Shown here piece after piece: positions 36,164 to 44,906 of a stretch of 64,000 nucleotides of DNA. A program made the translations under genes and the position numbers. The notes beneath the pieces were generated by a model. That model was not told where the DNA came from, ran no database searches, and saw only the letters and a program-made list of their open reading frames with translations. The stretch is taken from contig NZ_LN999809.1 in the NCBI RefSeq assembly GCF_001517665.2, forward strand, positions 62,001-126,000, written 5' to 3'. Origin of the DNA: Peptoniphilus phoceensis. Its GTDB lineage: Bacteria > Bacillota > Clostridia > Tissierellales > Peptoniphilaceae. Position 1 is the stretch's first letter. Every line of letters starts with the position of its first letter.

Positions 36164-36336
36164 TTTTAGGATATTAAATCTCGTTAACTTGGGTAAAAGT
36201 AAATTAGCAAGTCTTTTAAGCAAAAGTTGAAAATATTTAAAAATAATATTTTGACTCAAACAACTTGTACAAATCAAAGGGAGAAATTGTTTTAAACTAG
36301 TGGTTTATTCCACAAGTTACTATTAAGGAGGAAAAA

Positions 36337-37524
36337 ATGGAAGATAGAATTGTTATAGCATCAGCTGCCAGAACAGCTGTAGGTGATTTTGGTGGTCAAT
36401 TTAAAACTGTTCCAGCTGTAGAACTTGGAGTAGTAGCAGTAAAAGAAGCTTTAAAAAGAGCAAATGTAAAAGAAGATATGGTTGATGAAGCTTATATTGG
36501 TAATGTTCTTCAAGCAGCTCAAGGACAAAACGTTGCAAGACAAGTTGTTCTTGGAGCAGGAATTGATATAAAAACTCCAGCTGTTACTATTAACGCTGTA
36601 TGTGGATCAGGTCTTCGTGCAGTAAGTTTAGCAGCTCAAGTTATTAAAGCAGGAGATGCTGAAATCGTACTTGCTGGTGGTACTGAATCAATGTCAATGG
36701 CACCATACGCTCTTACTAACGAAAGATGGGGAGCAAGAATGGGAGACAAAAAAGTTGTTGACACAATGATTAAAGACGGTCTTTGGGATGCTTTCAACGA
36801 CTACCACATGGGTATCACAGCTGAAAACGTAGCTGAAAAATACGGAATTACAAGAGAAATGCAAGATGAACTTGCAGCTAGATCTCAAAACAACGCTCAA
36901 AAAGCTAGAGATGAAGGAAGATTTAAAGACGAAATCGTACCTGTAGAAGTTAAAGACAGAAAAGGTAATGTAACTGTAGTTGACACTGACGAACACATTA
37001 GAGAAGGCGTAACTCCAGAAAGTCTTGCTAAACTTAGACCAGCTTTCAAAAAAGATGGTGGTACAGTAACAGCAGGTAACGCATCTGGAATTAACGACGG
37101 TGCAGCTATGCTTGTACTAATGAAAGAATCAAAAGCTAAAGAACTTGGAGTAGAACCTCTTGCATATATTATTTCTTATGCAACAGCTGGTGTTGATCCT
37201 AAGATTATGGGTACTGGACCTATTCCTTCTTCTACTAAGGCTCTTAAACTTGCAGGACTTAAAGCAGAAGATCTTGACCTAATTGAAGCTAACGAAGCTT
37301 TCGCAGCTCAAGCATGTGCAGTTAATAAAGAAATGGGATTTGACATAGAAAAAGTTAACGTAAATGGTGGAGCAATTGCTATTGGTCACCCTATTGGAGC
37401 AAGTGGAGCTAGAATCTTAACTACTTTATTATTTGAAATGCAAAAGAGAGATTCTAAGAAAGGTCTTGCTACACTTTGTATAGGTGGAGGAATGGGAACT
37501 GCTCTTATCGTAGGAAGGGACTAA
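36337..37524 (+). CDS. thl: Acetyl-CoA acetyltransferase (thiolase)
   Basis: 395 residues. It condenses two acetyl-CoA into acetoacetyl-CoA. The nucleophilic Cys89 lies in [10 protein letters not shown], His in NEAFAAQ (~318), and the catalytic [17 protein letters not shown] near 346; the second Cys is in [10 protein letters not shown] near the end. TAAGGAGG precedes the start. It is the first gene of a thl-crt-hbd set. Frequent CTT/AAC/GAC codons suggest strong expression. The upstream 173 bases contain no promoter I can assign firmly. Confidence 0.96.
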   Translation: MEDRIVIASAARTAVGDFGGQFKTVPAVELGVVAVKEALKRANVKEDMVDEAYIGNVLQAAQGQNVARQVVLGAGIDIKTPAVTINAVCGSGLRAVSLAAQVIKAGDAEIVLAGGTESMSMAPYALTNERWGARMGDKKVVDTMIKDGLWDAFNDYHMGITAENVAEKYGITREMQDELAARSQNNAQKARDEGRFKDEIVPVEVKDRKGNVTVVDTDEHIREGVTPESLAKLRPAFKKDGGTVTAGNASGINDGAAMLVLMKESKAKELGVEPLAYIISYATAGVDPKIMGTGPIPSSTKALKLAGLKAEDLDLIEANEAFAAQACAVNKEMGFDIEKVNVNGGAIAIGHPIGASGARILTTLLFEMQKRDSKKGLATLCIGGGMGTALIVGRD

Positions 37525-37530
37525 TCTAGA

Positions 37531-38307
37531 ATGGATTACAAATTTCTAAAAATAGAAGAAAAAGCTAATGGAGTAATTCTTATAACACTTAGTAGAGAAA
37601 AGAGCTTAAATGCTCTTAACTCTGCTATGTTAAAAGAACTTCACCACTTCTTTTCAAATGTGTGTGATGAAGTAAGATGCATCATAATAACAGGAGCAGG
37701 AAAATCCTTTGTTGCAGGTGCCGATATTGCAGAAATGGCAAACTTCACAGCAAGTGAAGCCTATGACTTTGCAAAACTTGGAATGGATACATTCATGGAA
37801 ATTGAAAAATGTAGAGTTCCAGTAATTGCAGCTGTAAATGGATTTGCCCTAGGTGGTGGATGTGAAATCTCTATCGCTTGTGATATTAGACTTGCATCAA
37901 ATAAAGCAAAATTTGGTCAACCAGAAGTTGGTTTAGGAATCACACCAGGATTTGGTGGAACTCAAAGACTATCAAGATTAGTTGGTCCAGGTTATGCAAA
38001 AGAACTTATTTACACAACAGAAATGATTGGTGCTGACAAGGCTTACCAAATTGGACTAGTAAATCATGTTTACGAACCAGAAGAATTACTAGACAAGGCT
38101 GTTGAAATGGCAAATAAAATTGCATCACACGCTCCTAAAGCTGTTGAATATGCTAAGCAATCTATTATCAATGGATCACAAACTGATATTGATACAGCTA
38201 TGCAAATTGAAAAAACTCACTTTGGCCTATGTTTTGCAACTAATGACCAAAAAGAAGGTATGAGTGCATTTTTAAATAAGAGAAAAACTGAATTTAAAGG
38301 GGAATAA
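37531..38307 (+). CDS. crt: Crotonase (3-hydroxybutyryl-CoA dehydratase)
   Basis: 258 residues of the enoyl-CoA hydratase family. Oxyanion-hole motifs: [17 protein letters not shown] (~58-74) and [20 protein letters not shown] (~106-125); catalytic Glu in [19 protein letters not shown]. It dehydrates 3-hydroxybutyryl-CoA to crotonyl-CoA in butyrate formation. It begins 7 bases after thl with no terminator between. There is no strong ribosome binding site in the gap, so coupling to thl translation is probable. Confidence 0.95.
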   Translation: MDYKFLKIEEKANGVILITLSREKSLNALNSAMLKELHHFFSNVCDEVRCIIITGAGKSFVAGADIAEMANFTASEAYDFAKLGMDTFMEIEKCRVPVIAAVNGFALGGGCEISIACDIRLASNKAKFGQPEVGLGITPGFGGTQRLSRLVGPGYAKELIYTTEMIGADKAYQIGLVNHVYEPEELLDKAVEMANKIASHAPKAVEYAKQSIINGSQTDIDTAMQIEKTHFGLCFATNDQKEGMSAFLNKRKTEFKGE

Positions 38308-38320
38308 AAGGGAGATAATT

Positions 38321-39157
38321 ATGAAAATAGCAGTAATTGGATCAGGTACTATGGGAGCAGGTATTGCTCAAGTACTTGCAACTCATCACGAAGTAATTGT
38401 TAGAGACATTGCACCAGAAGCATTAGAAAATGCTAAGAAAAAAATCGAAAAAGGTTATGAAAAAAATGTTTCTAAAGAAAGAATGACAAAAGAAGAAATG
38501 GATAAGGCTCTTGGCAACCTAAAATACTCAAGCGACATCGAAGATGTAGTTGATTGCGACCTTATCATTGAAGCAGCAACTGAAAATCCAAAAATTAAAA
38601 AAGCTATATTTACAGAATTATGTGAAAAATGCGATGCAAAAACTGTTCTCGCATCAAACACTTCATCTCTTTCAATAACTGACATTGGTGCAGCTACAAA
38701 AAGACCTGAAAAAGTAATTGGTATGCACTTCTTCAACCCAGTTCCAGCAATGAAACTTGTTGAAGTAATTTCTGGAAAGAAAACAGATCCAAAAGTTAAG
38801 GATATGATAATCGAACTTTCTAAAGAAATTGGAAAAACTCCAGTAGAAGTTGACGAAGCTCCTGGTTTCGTTGTAAATAGAATTTTAATTCCTATGATTA
38901 ACGAAGCAATTGGAATTTACGCAGAAGGCATTGCATCTGTTGAAGATATTGACACAGCAATGCAACTTGGTGCAAACCACCCAATGGGACCTCTAGCACT
39001 AGGAGATTTAGTAGGACTTGATGTTGTACTTGCAATTATGGAAGTTCTTTACACAGAATTTGGAGATCCTAAGTACAGACCACACCCACTTCTAAAGAAA
39101 ATGGTTAGAGCAGGTCTACTTGGAAGAAAAACTGGCGAAGGATTCTACAAATATTAA
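38321..39157 (+). CDS. hbd: 3-hydroxybutyryl-CoA dehydrogenase
   Basis: 278 residues. The N-terminal NAD Rossmann motif [14 protein letters not shown] starts near residue 7, followed by the catalytic His in [17 protein letters not shown] (~140) and the C-terminal dimer domain with [17 protein letters not shown]. It reduces acetoacetyl-CoA to 3-hydroxybutyryl-CoA. Butyryl-CoA dehydrogenase (bcd-etfBA) is not in this window, so the rest of the pathway must lie elsewhere. Confidence 0.96.
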   Translation: MKIAVIGSGTMGAGIAQVLATHHEVIVRDIAPEALENAKKKIEKGYEKNVSKERMTKEEMDKALGNLKYSSDIEDVVDCDLIIEAATENPKIKKAIFTELCEKCDAKTVLASNTSSLSITDIGAATKRPEKVIGMHFFNPVPAMKLVEVISGKKTDPKVKDMIIELSKEIGKTPVEVDEAPGFVVNRILIPMINEAIGIYAEGIASVEDIDTAMQLGANHPMGPLALGDLVGLDVVLAIMEVLYTEFGDPKYRPHPLLKKMVRAGLLGRKTGEGFYKY

Positions 39158-39174
39158 TTATTTGAGAAAAATTA

Positions 39175-39202
39175 GGGGAAGGCGAGAGCCTTCTCTTTTT
39201 TT
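39175..39202 (+). terminator. Terminator of thl-crt-hbd
   Basis: GGGGAAGGC (39175-39183), loop GAGA, GCCTTCTC (39188-39195), seven T. Confidence 0.93.
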
Positions 39203-39215
39203 ATAAGGTGATGAG

Positions 39216-39503
39216 ATGAAAAATATAAAAATAAAATATTTCATTATTTCAATTTTAATTTTATCCACTTTAATATTATTTTTAATTTTTGGAATTCCAA
39301 AAGAAGAGCCTATCACAAAAATCAAAAGTGGATATGGAAGAATTTTCCCAGAAAAAATTACATATAAGGAGAAAAAAGCTTTAATAGAATATAAAATAGA
39401 TTTAAAATTAAAGGAAAATAGTATAAAAAAAGATCCAAATTCAGATAAGTATTACGCAGAATACAGCGGTACAATAAGACCAGAATCTTTTACTTTTAAA
39501 TAA
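39216..39503 (+). CDS. Small anchored protein, paralog family member 1
   Basis: 95 residues. One N-terminal membrane segment (~8-28), then a short outer domain: IKSGYGRIFPEKITYKEKKA, DLKLKENSIKKDPNSDKYYA and EYSGTIRPESFTFK. It is nearly the same as the protein at 41204-41503 and clearly related to 41577-41888 and 41851-42162. The shared pattern is F-P-x-x-I-x-Y ... LK(L/F/I)-x-x-x-S-(I/V) ... Y-x-x-x-Y-x-G-T/V. No known domain is recognised. It is probably an all-beta domain facing outward. Confidence 0.8.
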   Translation: MKNIKIKYFIISILILSTLILFLIFGIPKEEPITKIKSGYGRIFPEKITYKEKKALIEYKIDLKLKENSIKKDPNSDKYYAEYSGTIRPESFTFK

Positions 39504-39680
39504 AGTTTGCACAAAAGTTAACTGACAATAATTTATAAGCAGTTATAATATAATTAAAGAAACTATAAATTTTCATTCAAATAGCTTCATTAATAATTTA
39601 TTTTAGATTTAAAAAATCACATAATTTTTAACAAAAGATTTAAATATAAATGGCTGATAAATTTATGATTTAATATAAAT

Positions 39681-39698
39681 TATTTTGTATACAAAATA
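39681..39698. promoter_or_regulatory. 18-bp perfect palindrome upstream of the DUF2599 gene
   Basis: TATTTTGTATACAAAATA, exactly self-complementary, 42 bases before the GTG start at 39741. It is a candidate operator for the locus; the rest of the 237-base gap is AT-rich and featureless. Confidence 0.55.
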
Positions 39699-39740
39699 GA
39701 GAAGGTTTTAGTTATTTTTTTGAGAATTAGGAGGTAAATT

Positions 39741-40577
39741 GTGAAAAAGATTATTTTATGTTTAACTTTAATTGCTATTTCAACTGGGTTTATTATACCA
39801 ACTTTTGCTGAGACAGAAAAAAGTGAGGATACTTTTAGGGAATGTTATCACAAAAATTTTAGCTATGTAAATAAAGTAGAATTTTCTGATTTTATTATAA
39901 AGAATATAGATGGTCATTTATTAGATAATTCAACAATCTTGTCAAATGATGATTCTTTTAGTAATGAATTAACTATAGAAAAGAATTTAAATAGTGATGA
40001 AGAAAAATCCCTAGAATATGATATGGATTTTAAGTCAGAATGCAAAATTATTTTTCCTGAAAGTGTAAAGGAGGATGGTAAATTAAATAATGATGGTTCC
40101 TATATTATTAAATCAGATAATAGAAATGTTGGGCTTATTACTAATCTGAGTGCCATAGATTCAAATGGACAAAAATTAAAAATAGTAACTAGGAAAATTG
40201 GAAAAAGGATACAACATAGTTTTATTAATGAAGGGGAAGTTATATATCCAGTAAAAATTACAGTGGGAATAAGTCAAGTTGTTGCAGGAAATTACTATAA
40301 CTATTTTAGCGATGGATATTGGCAACATAGGACTGAAGGAGTTTCATTGTCACTATATCCAAGAAAAACATTTTATTTAGATTCAACTTTAGAAGATGCT
40401 TGGACGGAAGTTGTATATATGCATCGTTCTAGTCCGAATTGGAGTAACGAAAGAGGTATGTATAAACAATTTAAGTGTCATAATATGTATGCTGCGGACA
40501 AAAGACCGTGGAATTTAGAACCATGGAGACCAAATGTTTCTATGAGTCAAACTATATTAGCAGGTTGCAATCCTTAA
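39741..40577 (+). CDS. Secreted DUF2599-domain protein
   Basis: 278 residues from GTG 39741, after AGGAGG. Signal peptide KKIILCLTLIAISTGFIIP, with cleavage likely after TFA near 24. The middle is Asp/Asn/Lys-rich and of unknown fold. The C-terminal ~90 residues match my recollection of DUF2599: WQHRTEGVSLSLYPRKTF, DAWTEVVYMH, then RGMYKQFKCHNMYAA, WNLEPWRPNVS and a final CNP. Three Cys in the mature part may form a disulfide. DUF2599 has no established function. The neighbouring membrane thioredoxin-like protein could oxidise it (inference). Confidence 0.8.
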   Translation: MKKIILCLTLIAISTGFIIPTFAETEKSEDTFRECYHKNFSYVNKVEFSDFIIKNIDGHLLDNSTILSNDDSFSNELTIEKNLNSDEEKSLEYDMDFKSECKIIFPESVKEDGKLNNDGSYIIKSDNRNVGLITNLSAIDSNGQKLKIVTRKIGKRIQHSFINEGEVIYPVKITVGISQVVAGNYYNYFSDGYWQHRTEGVSLSLYPRKTFYLDSTLEDAWTEVVYMHRSSPNWSNERGMYKQFKCHNMYAADKRPWNLEPWRPNVSMSQTILAGCNP

Positions 40578-40601
40578 CATTGACATTATATCGAGGTTAA
40601 T

Positions 40602-41192
40602 ATGAATAGAATTAATAAGAGTAAAATATTTTTATCATATGCTTATGGAATACTAATAATATTAATTGCTTATAATATCTATTTAAATGGTTATTTGAGG
40701 GATTATTCAATTTATAATTTAAAATTATTTTATAGATTAAATTTATTAATATTTCCTTCTATTATTCTCTTATATTTATTTTTAAAGTATAATTATAAAA
40801 AATTAAAATTGATACTTTGTTTATTATTTGTATTTCTATTTTTTCTAAACTTATCTATATTTAATCAAGCAAAAAAAGAGATTATAGAATACGAATATGG
40901 TACGATAAATTCACTTAAGCTTATAAGATTAAACAAAAGCTATGTAGGAAAAATATATTTTTACAGAGATGATTGCCCTGCTTGTAAAAATCTTACAGAA
41001 AAAATAAAAGTATATAATAAAAAAAGAGAAGAGAAAATTTTAATGTATAATACTAATAGTGATTTAAAAAACAAAAATAAAATAATTAAAAAATATAACA
41101 TTTCCACTGTTCCTACTGTAGTAAATATTGATAAATATGGTAATGTAAAAGATATTACTGCGGAAATTATTAAAAGTATACTTAGTATATAG
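40602..41192 (+). CDS. Membrane protein with C-terminal thioredoxin-like domain
   Basis: 196 residues. Three or four membrane segments lie in ~8-90. The C-terminal ~90 residues read IYFYRDDCPACKNLTEKI with a C-x-x-C redox pair near 127-130 and ISTVPTVVNIDKYG with the cis-Pro expected of thioredoxin folds. If the active site faces outward it could form disulfides in the secreted DUF2599 protein encoded 24 bases upstream; bacteriocin-accessory thioredoxins are an alternative comparison. GAGG precedes the ATG. Confidence 0.78.
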   Translation: MNRINKSKIFLSYAYGILIILIAYNIYLNGYLRDYSIYNLKLFYRLNLLIFPSIILLYLFLKYNYKKLKLILCLLFVFLFFLNLSIFNQAKKEIIEYEYGTINSLKLIRLNKSYVGKIYFYRDDCPACKNLTEKIKVYNKKREEKILMYNTNSDLKNKNKIIKKYNISTVPTVVNIDKYGNVKDITAEIIKSILSI

Positions 41193-41203
41193 GTCTTAAT
41201 AAT

Positions 41204-41503
41204 ATGTATCATACTAATAATGGAAAAAAAATAAAAAATATTTTATTATCAATTTTGATTTTTTTAAGTATTTTTTTACTTTTATTTTTTGATTCTAAAG
41301 AAGAAAAAGAATTTGTAAAAATTGAGGCAAGCTATTCAATGAACTTTCCAAAAAAGATTATATATAAAGAAAAAAAAGGTTTGATGGAATTTAAAATTGA
41401 GTTAAAATTAAATGAAAATAAAATAAAAAAAGATCCGAATTCTGAAAAATATTATGCAGAATATAGTGGCACAATAAAACCAGAAGGATTTACTTTTAAA
41501 TAA
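41204..41503 (+). CDS. Small anchored protein, paralog family member 2
   Basis: 99 residues with one membrane segment (~12-30). The outer part is almost a copy of member 1: ASYSMNFPKKIIYKEKKGLM, ELKLNENKIKKDPNSEKYYA, EYSGTIKPEGFTFK. It starts 11 bases after the thioredoxin-like gene with a weak ribosome binding site, so translation coupling is possible. The near identity to 39216-39503 points to a recent duplication around the DUF2599 gene. Confidence 0.8.
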   Translation: MYHTNNGKKIKNILLSILIFLSIFLLLFFDSKEEKEFVKIEASYSMNFPKKIIYKEKKGLMEFKIELKLNENKIKKDPNSEKYYAEYSGTIKPEGFTFK

Positions 41504-41576
41504 GATTAACAAAAAATAGCCAATAGATGAAAGTATAAAAATTAAGATTAATGAGTTATTTTAAAAGGGGTAAATT

Positions 41577-41888
41577 ATGAAAAAATAATTTGTTATTTTC
41601 TTAAGTTTTTTTGTATTATTTTTAAGTTTTATTTCTACAGTATCTGCAAATGATGAAAAATTAGGGTTCGACGATGATACAATTTTTGTGCAGATAGTTA
41701 AATATAGATATGATAGAAATTTCCCTTCTTTTATTTTATATACAGATTTTAGAGCAGGAAAAAAATTTAGAGGTAATTTAAAAATCGATAGGAATTCTAT
41801 TCAAAAAGAAAGCGATAATACATATCGTGCAATTTATGAAGGAACATTATATGATGTTGGGTATGCAAGCTATGCGTTGGTTTACTAA
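41577..41888 (+). pseudogene. Small secreted protein, paralog family member 3, stop at codon 4
   Basis: From ATG 41577 (AAAGGGG upstream) the frame is MKK, TAA (41586-41588), then FVIFLSFFVLFLSFISTVSA, which is a clean signal peptide, then the family domain: KYRYDRNFPSFILYTDF, GNLKIDRNSIQKES, AIYEGTLYD. The only lesion is the TAA. A later GTG (41688) would drop the signal peptide. Either this is a young pseudogene or the stop is a sequencing or phase-variable change in the A run before it. Confidence 0.7.
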
Positions 41889-42162
41889 AAATAAAAAAAC
41901 AATAATTTTTGTAATATTTATTATGATGGGTATATTGTTTTTATTTAACGGCTTTAAAAGTGAAATGGAAATTACAAGTGTAAAGAGAAGATATGATGCC
42001 TACAGCTTTCCTGAATATATTACTTATAAGACTAACAAGGGTTTGGTAAAATACAGGGGAGATTTAAAATTCAATCCAGACTCAGTTAAAATGGACAAAA
42101 ATATTTATTATGGTGAATATTCAGGTGTAATAGAAAAAGATGGATATACTTTTTTAAAATAA
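41851..42162 (+). CDS. Small anchored protein, paralog family member 4
   Basis: About 103 residues from ATG 41851 (GAAGGA upstream); ATG 41872 (MRWFTKNKK) is the other likely start. One membrane segment (IIFVIFIMMGILFLF) precedes the family domain: RRYDAYSFPEYITYKTNKGL, GDLKFNPDSVKMDK, GEYSGVIEKDGYTF. Its start overlaps the end of member 3 in another frame. A terminator follows. Confidence 0.75.
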   Translation: MMLGMQAMRWFTKNKKTIIFVIFIMMGILFLFNGFKSEMEITSVKRRYDAYSFPEYITYKTNKGLVKYRGDLKFNPDSVKMDKNIYYGEYSGVIEKDGYTFLK

Positions 42163-42169
42163 TTGACTT

Positions 42170-42206
42170 TTAAAAGGTTCTATTAATTTAGGACCTTTTA
42201 ATTTTT
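42170..42206 (+). terminator. Terminator after the small-paralog cluster
   Basis: TTAAAAGGTTC (42170-42180) pairs with GGACCTTTTAA (42191-42201), followed by T. Confidence 0.8.
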
Positions 42207-42249
42207 AATGTATAATAAGCTTGTAAAGAAAAATTTGAAGGAGGGGAAT

Positions 42250-43818
42250 ATGACTAGGGACAAAAAATTTTTGAGGGCAAGTATTTTAATAGCCTATGTT
42301 TTTATAGGGCTTTACATATTATTTTATTCTGCAAAAATTTATAAGCTTAGAGATTTTAGTGGAATGTATTTTTTATTCTCCCTAAGCTTTTTAAATAATA
42401 TTTCTCTTTTAACTTTTTTATTAGCTGATAACAAAAAAATTATCTTCGACCACAGCTCTTTAGTAGTTTTATTTTCATTATGGATTTTGCTTGATTATAT
42501 CTTCTTTTACAAATACAAAATAAATTTTAAATATACTTATGAAGTTAGCCTAGGATTTACTTATCTTTTGATTTTTTCTAATTTATATATATTTCTAGAT
42601 TGTGTAAAAGAGATTAAATGGAGATATATAAACTATCTTGTTTGTAGTATCTTCCTATTTTCTTTTATTTTAAATTATTTTAATAATCTACTTCACATAA
42701 ATATATTAAAATTTTTAAGAATTTCAATAGCTTTATTTCCTATTATTATTGTTTTTACATATAGAAGGCAAATAAAAAAATATAGCCGTAAATTGTTATT
42801 AAATGTATTTCTTATAAGTTTTATTTATTTGATGTTTTTCGTGATAACTTATTTCATACCAGTTTTTGATTACATTTATCTTAGAGAATTTATAATCTTG
42901 TTTGTGGCTGAACTTTCAATTTTAATTTTTATAATTTCTATGGAAAGTAATTTAAAAAAAGTAATTTTGAATTTTTATTCTAATCCCTTATATTTTATAT
43001 TCATTGTAAGCTCTACTATAATTTTTGAGAATTTTATAAAAAATTATAGCTTAGCAATACTTTTTGCCCTAATTTTTTTCTTAAATATGATAAATATTGA
43101 AATGATAATAAAGATAAGAAAAATTGAAAATAATAAGTCTTCTTATGAAAAGTTTTTATATAATAACAAAATGGCTAAAGATTTTTCGGAAAATTTTGAA
43201 AAAAGAAACCTGAGATTTTTGCACGATGATATTTTACAAGACATTATTTTATCAAAAAAATTTTTAGAAGAGGACACAAAAAATATTAAGAAATCACTAG
43301 AAATTCACCATAACTTGATTAAAAAAATTAGACTCAAAATAAGTTTGATAGATCCAATTTTTATAGATGGGATTAATCAATATGAGATTTATAGTGAACT
43401 TATAAACTCTTTAAAAAATATGTATGCAAGTGATAAACATATTGAATTTTATTGCGACCAAAATATTTTCATGCCAGATCCTTATGACAAGATAATTTAT
43501 AAGTTTATTCACGAAATAGTTACTAATTTTTACAAGCATTCTAAGGGCTATTTTTCGGAGTTGAGCTTAGAAATAAAAGATAAAAATATACTATTGACAA
43601 TTAGAAATTTTGATGACTACCTGGATAGAGATTTTAAGAAGATAAATCGATCTGGAATTAAATTTATAGAAGAGAGCTTAAATATTTATGGTGGAAAACT
43701 TGTAATTAAAAACAATTTTGAAAAAGAAATAAAAGATGAGGCTTATGTTGAATTTATTATTAACTTGCCAATTCAAGAGGAGATTGTGAATGAAAATTTT
43801 ATTAATAGAAGATCATAA
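42250..43818 (+). CDS. Sensor histidine kinase with multi-pass membrane input domain
   Basis: 522 residues from ATG 42250, after GGAGGGG. About eight to ten membrane segments fill residues 1-290, with no extracellular sensor domain, as in AgrC/ComP/ComD-like receptors. The phospho-acceptor lies in RFLHDDILQDII (His ~322), of the HisKA_3-like type, and the ATPase N box is HEIVTNFYKHSKG (~425); the G boxes are weak. It overlaps the response regulator by 29 bases. Its position next to a cluster of small exported proteins suggests that it senses or controls them. Confidence 0.85.
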   Translation: MTRDKKFLRASILIAYVFIGLYILFYSAKIYKLRDFSGMYFLFSLSFLNNISLLTFLLADNKKIIFDHSSLVVLFSLWILLDYIFFYKYKINFKYTYEVSLGFTYLLIFSNLYIFLDCVKEIKWRYINYLVCSIFLFSFILNYFNNLLHINILKFLRISIALFPIIIVFTYRRQIKKYSRKLLLNVFLISFIYLMFFVITYFIPVFDYIYLREFIILFVAELSILIFIISMESNLKKVILNFYSNPLYFIFIVSSTIIFENFIKNYSLAILFALIFFLNMINIEMIIKIRKIENNKSSYEKFLYNNKMAKDFSENFEKRNLRFLHDDILQDIILSKKFLEEDTKNIKKSLEIHHNLIKKIRLKISLIDPIFIDGINQYEIYSELINSLKNMYASDKHIEFYCDQNIFMPDPYDKIIYKFIHEIVTNFYKHSKGYFSELSLEIKDKNILLTIRNFDDYLDRDFKKINRSGIKFIEESLNIYGGKLVIKNNFEKEIKDEAYVEFIINLPIQEEIVNENFINRRS

Positions 43819-44392
43819 AATGATGGCAATATCCTTAAAGGATTTTTTAGAGAAAGACGATTTTTTTCAAATTGATTTATTAAAAGATTTACAAAAAATA
43901 GGGGATATTAAATTTTTGAGAAATTATGACATTTTAATTATTGATATTAATTTAAATGGTTTCGAAGTTAATTTAAATGGACTGGATTTAGCAGAAAGGA
44001 TTTTAAAAGAAGATGAGTTTATAAAAATAGTAATTTTGTCTGGTTATGATCTACTTTTTTATGCCGAAAGAGCAAAAAACATTGGTGCTTATGCCTTTAT
44101 TTCAAAAGAAGAAGATATGGATAAACTTAAAACTAAATTAAAAGAAGTTTATCTTCATGATAAAAAATTTTTTAAAGAAAGAAAAATTGTGGAAAGCTTG
44201 ACAGAAAAAGAAATAGAAATTATAAAACTTTATTGCTCAGGATTAAAAAGAGGGGATGTTGCTAAGGAGCTTTTTATTTCTGAGAGGTCCCTTGCAGTCA
44301 TGTTAAATCGAATTTATCAAAAGCTTAATATTAATAACTATCAAGAGCTTATGAAAAAATCTATCGACCTTGGAATAATTGATTCTTTTTAG
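43790..44392 (+). CDS. LuxR-type response regulator
   Basis: 200 residues. The receiver domain has the acidic pocket IEDHKMM, phospho-acceptor Asp in ILIIDINLNG (~52), and Lys in ISKEED (~104). The HTH is LuxR/NarL-type: ESLTEKEIEIIKLYCSGLKR, then ELFISERSLAVMLNRIYQKL. It is the partner of the overlapping kinase. Likely targets are the DUF2599/paralog genes, but I see no shared direct-repeat binding site. Confidence 0.92.
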   Translation: MKILLIEDHKMMAISLKDFLEKDDFFQIDLLKDLQKIGDIKFLRNYDILIIDINLNGFEVNLNGLDLAERILKEDEFIKIVILSGYDLLFYAERAKNIGAYAFISKEEDMDKLKTKLKEVYLHDKKFFKERKIVESLTEKEIEIIKLYCSGLKRGDVAKELFISERSLAVMLNRIYQKLNINNYQELMKKSIDLGIIDSF

Positions 44393-44857
44393 ATTCTTAT
44401 AAGATATTTTATTTTAGATAGGTCATGTAAACAGTATGAGTATTTCTTCATGACTATTTGGATTATTGCAATTCCAAGAAAGTTTGATAAAGTTGTTATA
44501 TTTATGTATTTTCTTCAATTAATCTTGGGAATAAACATTATTTTAAAATAATTTAATAAAAAATTTTAGATTATTTCCCTAGTAGTTTTGCTAGGGATTT
44601 TTAAATGTAATAAATTTATAATAATTATTTACAATCATCTTTATATCTTTTTGCAAATTATCCACATTATTTTGAATCTAAATGTGATAAAAATTTTGTA
44701 GAAAAGGGAAAAGTTAACTATTTTATTATAATTTTTTAATAAAATCACTTTAGAATATTAAAAAATATGAATAATTCAAAGAAATAATTAATTTCTTCAA
44801 AGAATTTGTCGTAAAAGCTTTAAAAATCTCATTATTTATAGTAAAATAGAATTAAAT
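44393..44857. other. Intergenic region after the two-component system
   Basis: It contains one terminator: TCCCTAG (44576-44582), loop, CTAGGGA (44591-44597), T run to 44602. A 34-codon frame from ATG 44450 (MTIWIIAIPRKFDKVV) lacks a ribosome binding site and is probably chance or a remnant. Nothing else is supportable. A possible -10 box TAAAAT for the next gene lies at 44842-44847. Confidence 0.5.
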
Positions 44858-44870
44858 TGAACGTTGTTCA
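44858..44870. promoter_or_regulatory. Inverted repeat in the leader of the radical SAM gene
   Basis: TGAAC-GTT-GTTCA, 5-bp arms around 3 bases, just after the presumed -10 box. A possible operator; the spacing does not fit LexA. Confidence 0.4.
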
Positions 44871-44906
44871 GAAAATATTTTACTTATGTATATGGGAGGT
44901 TAATTG

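Noticed and set aside
44450-44554. A 34-codon peptide after the response regulator
   Set aside because: No ribosome binding site and no partner; it could be a signal peptide precursor but nothing supports it.
44858-44870. LexA (SOS) box
   Set aside because: Gram-positive LexA sites need GAAC-N4-GTTC; here only three bases separate the arms.
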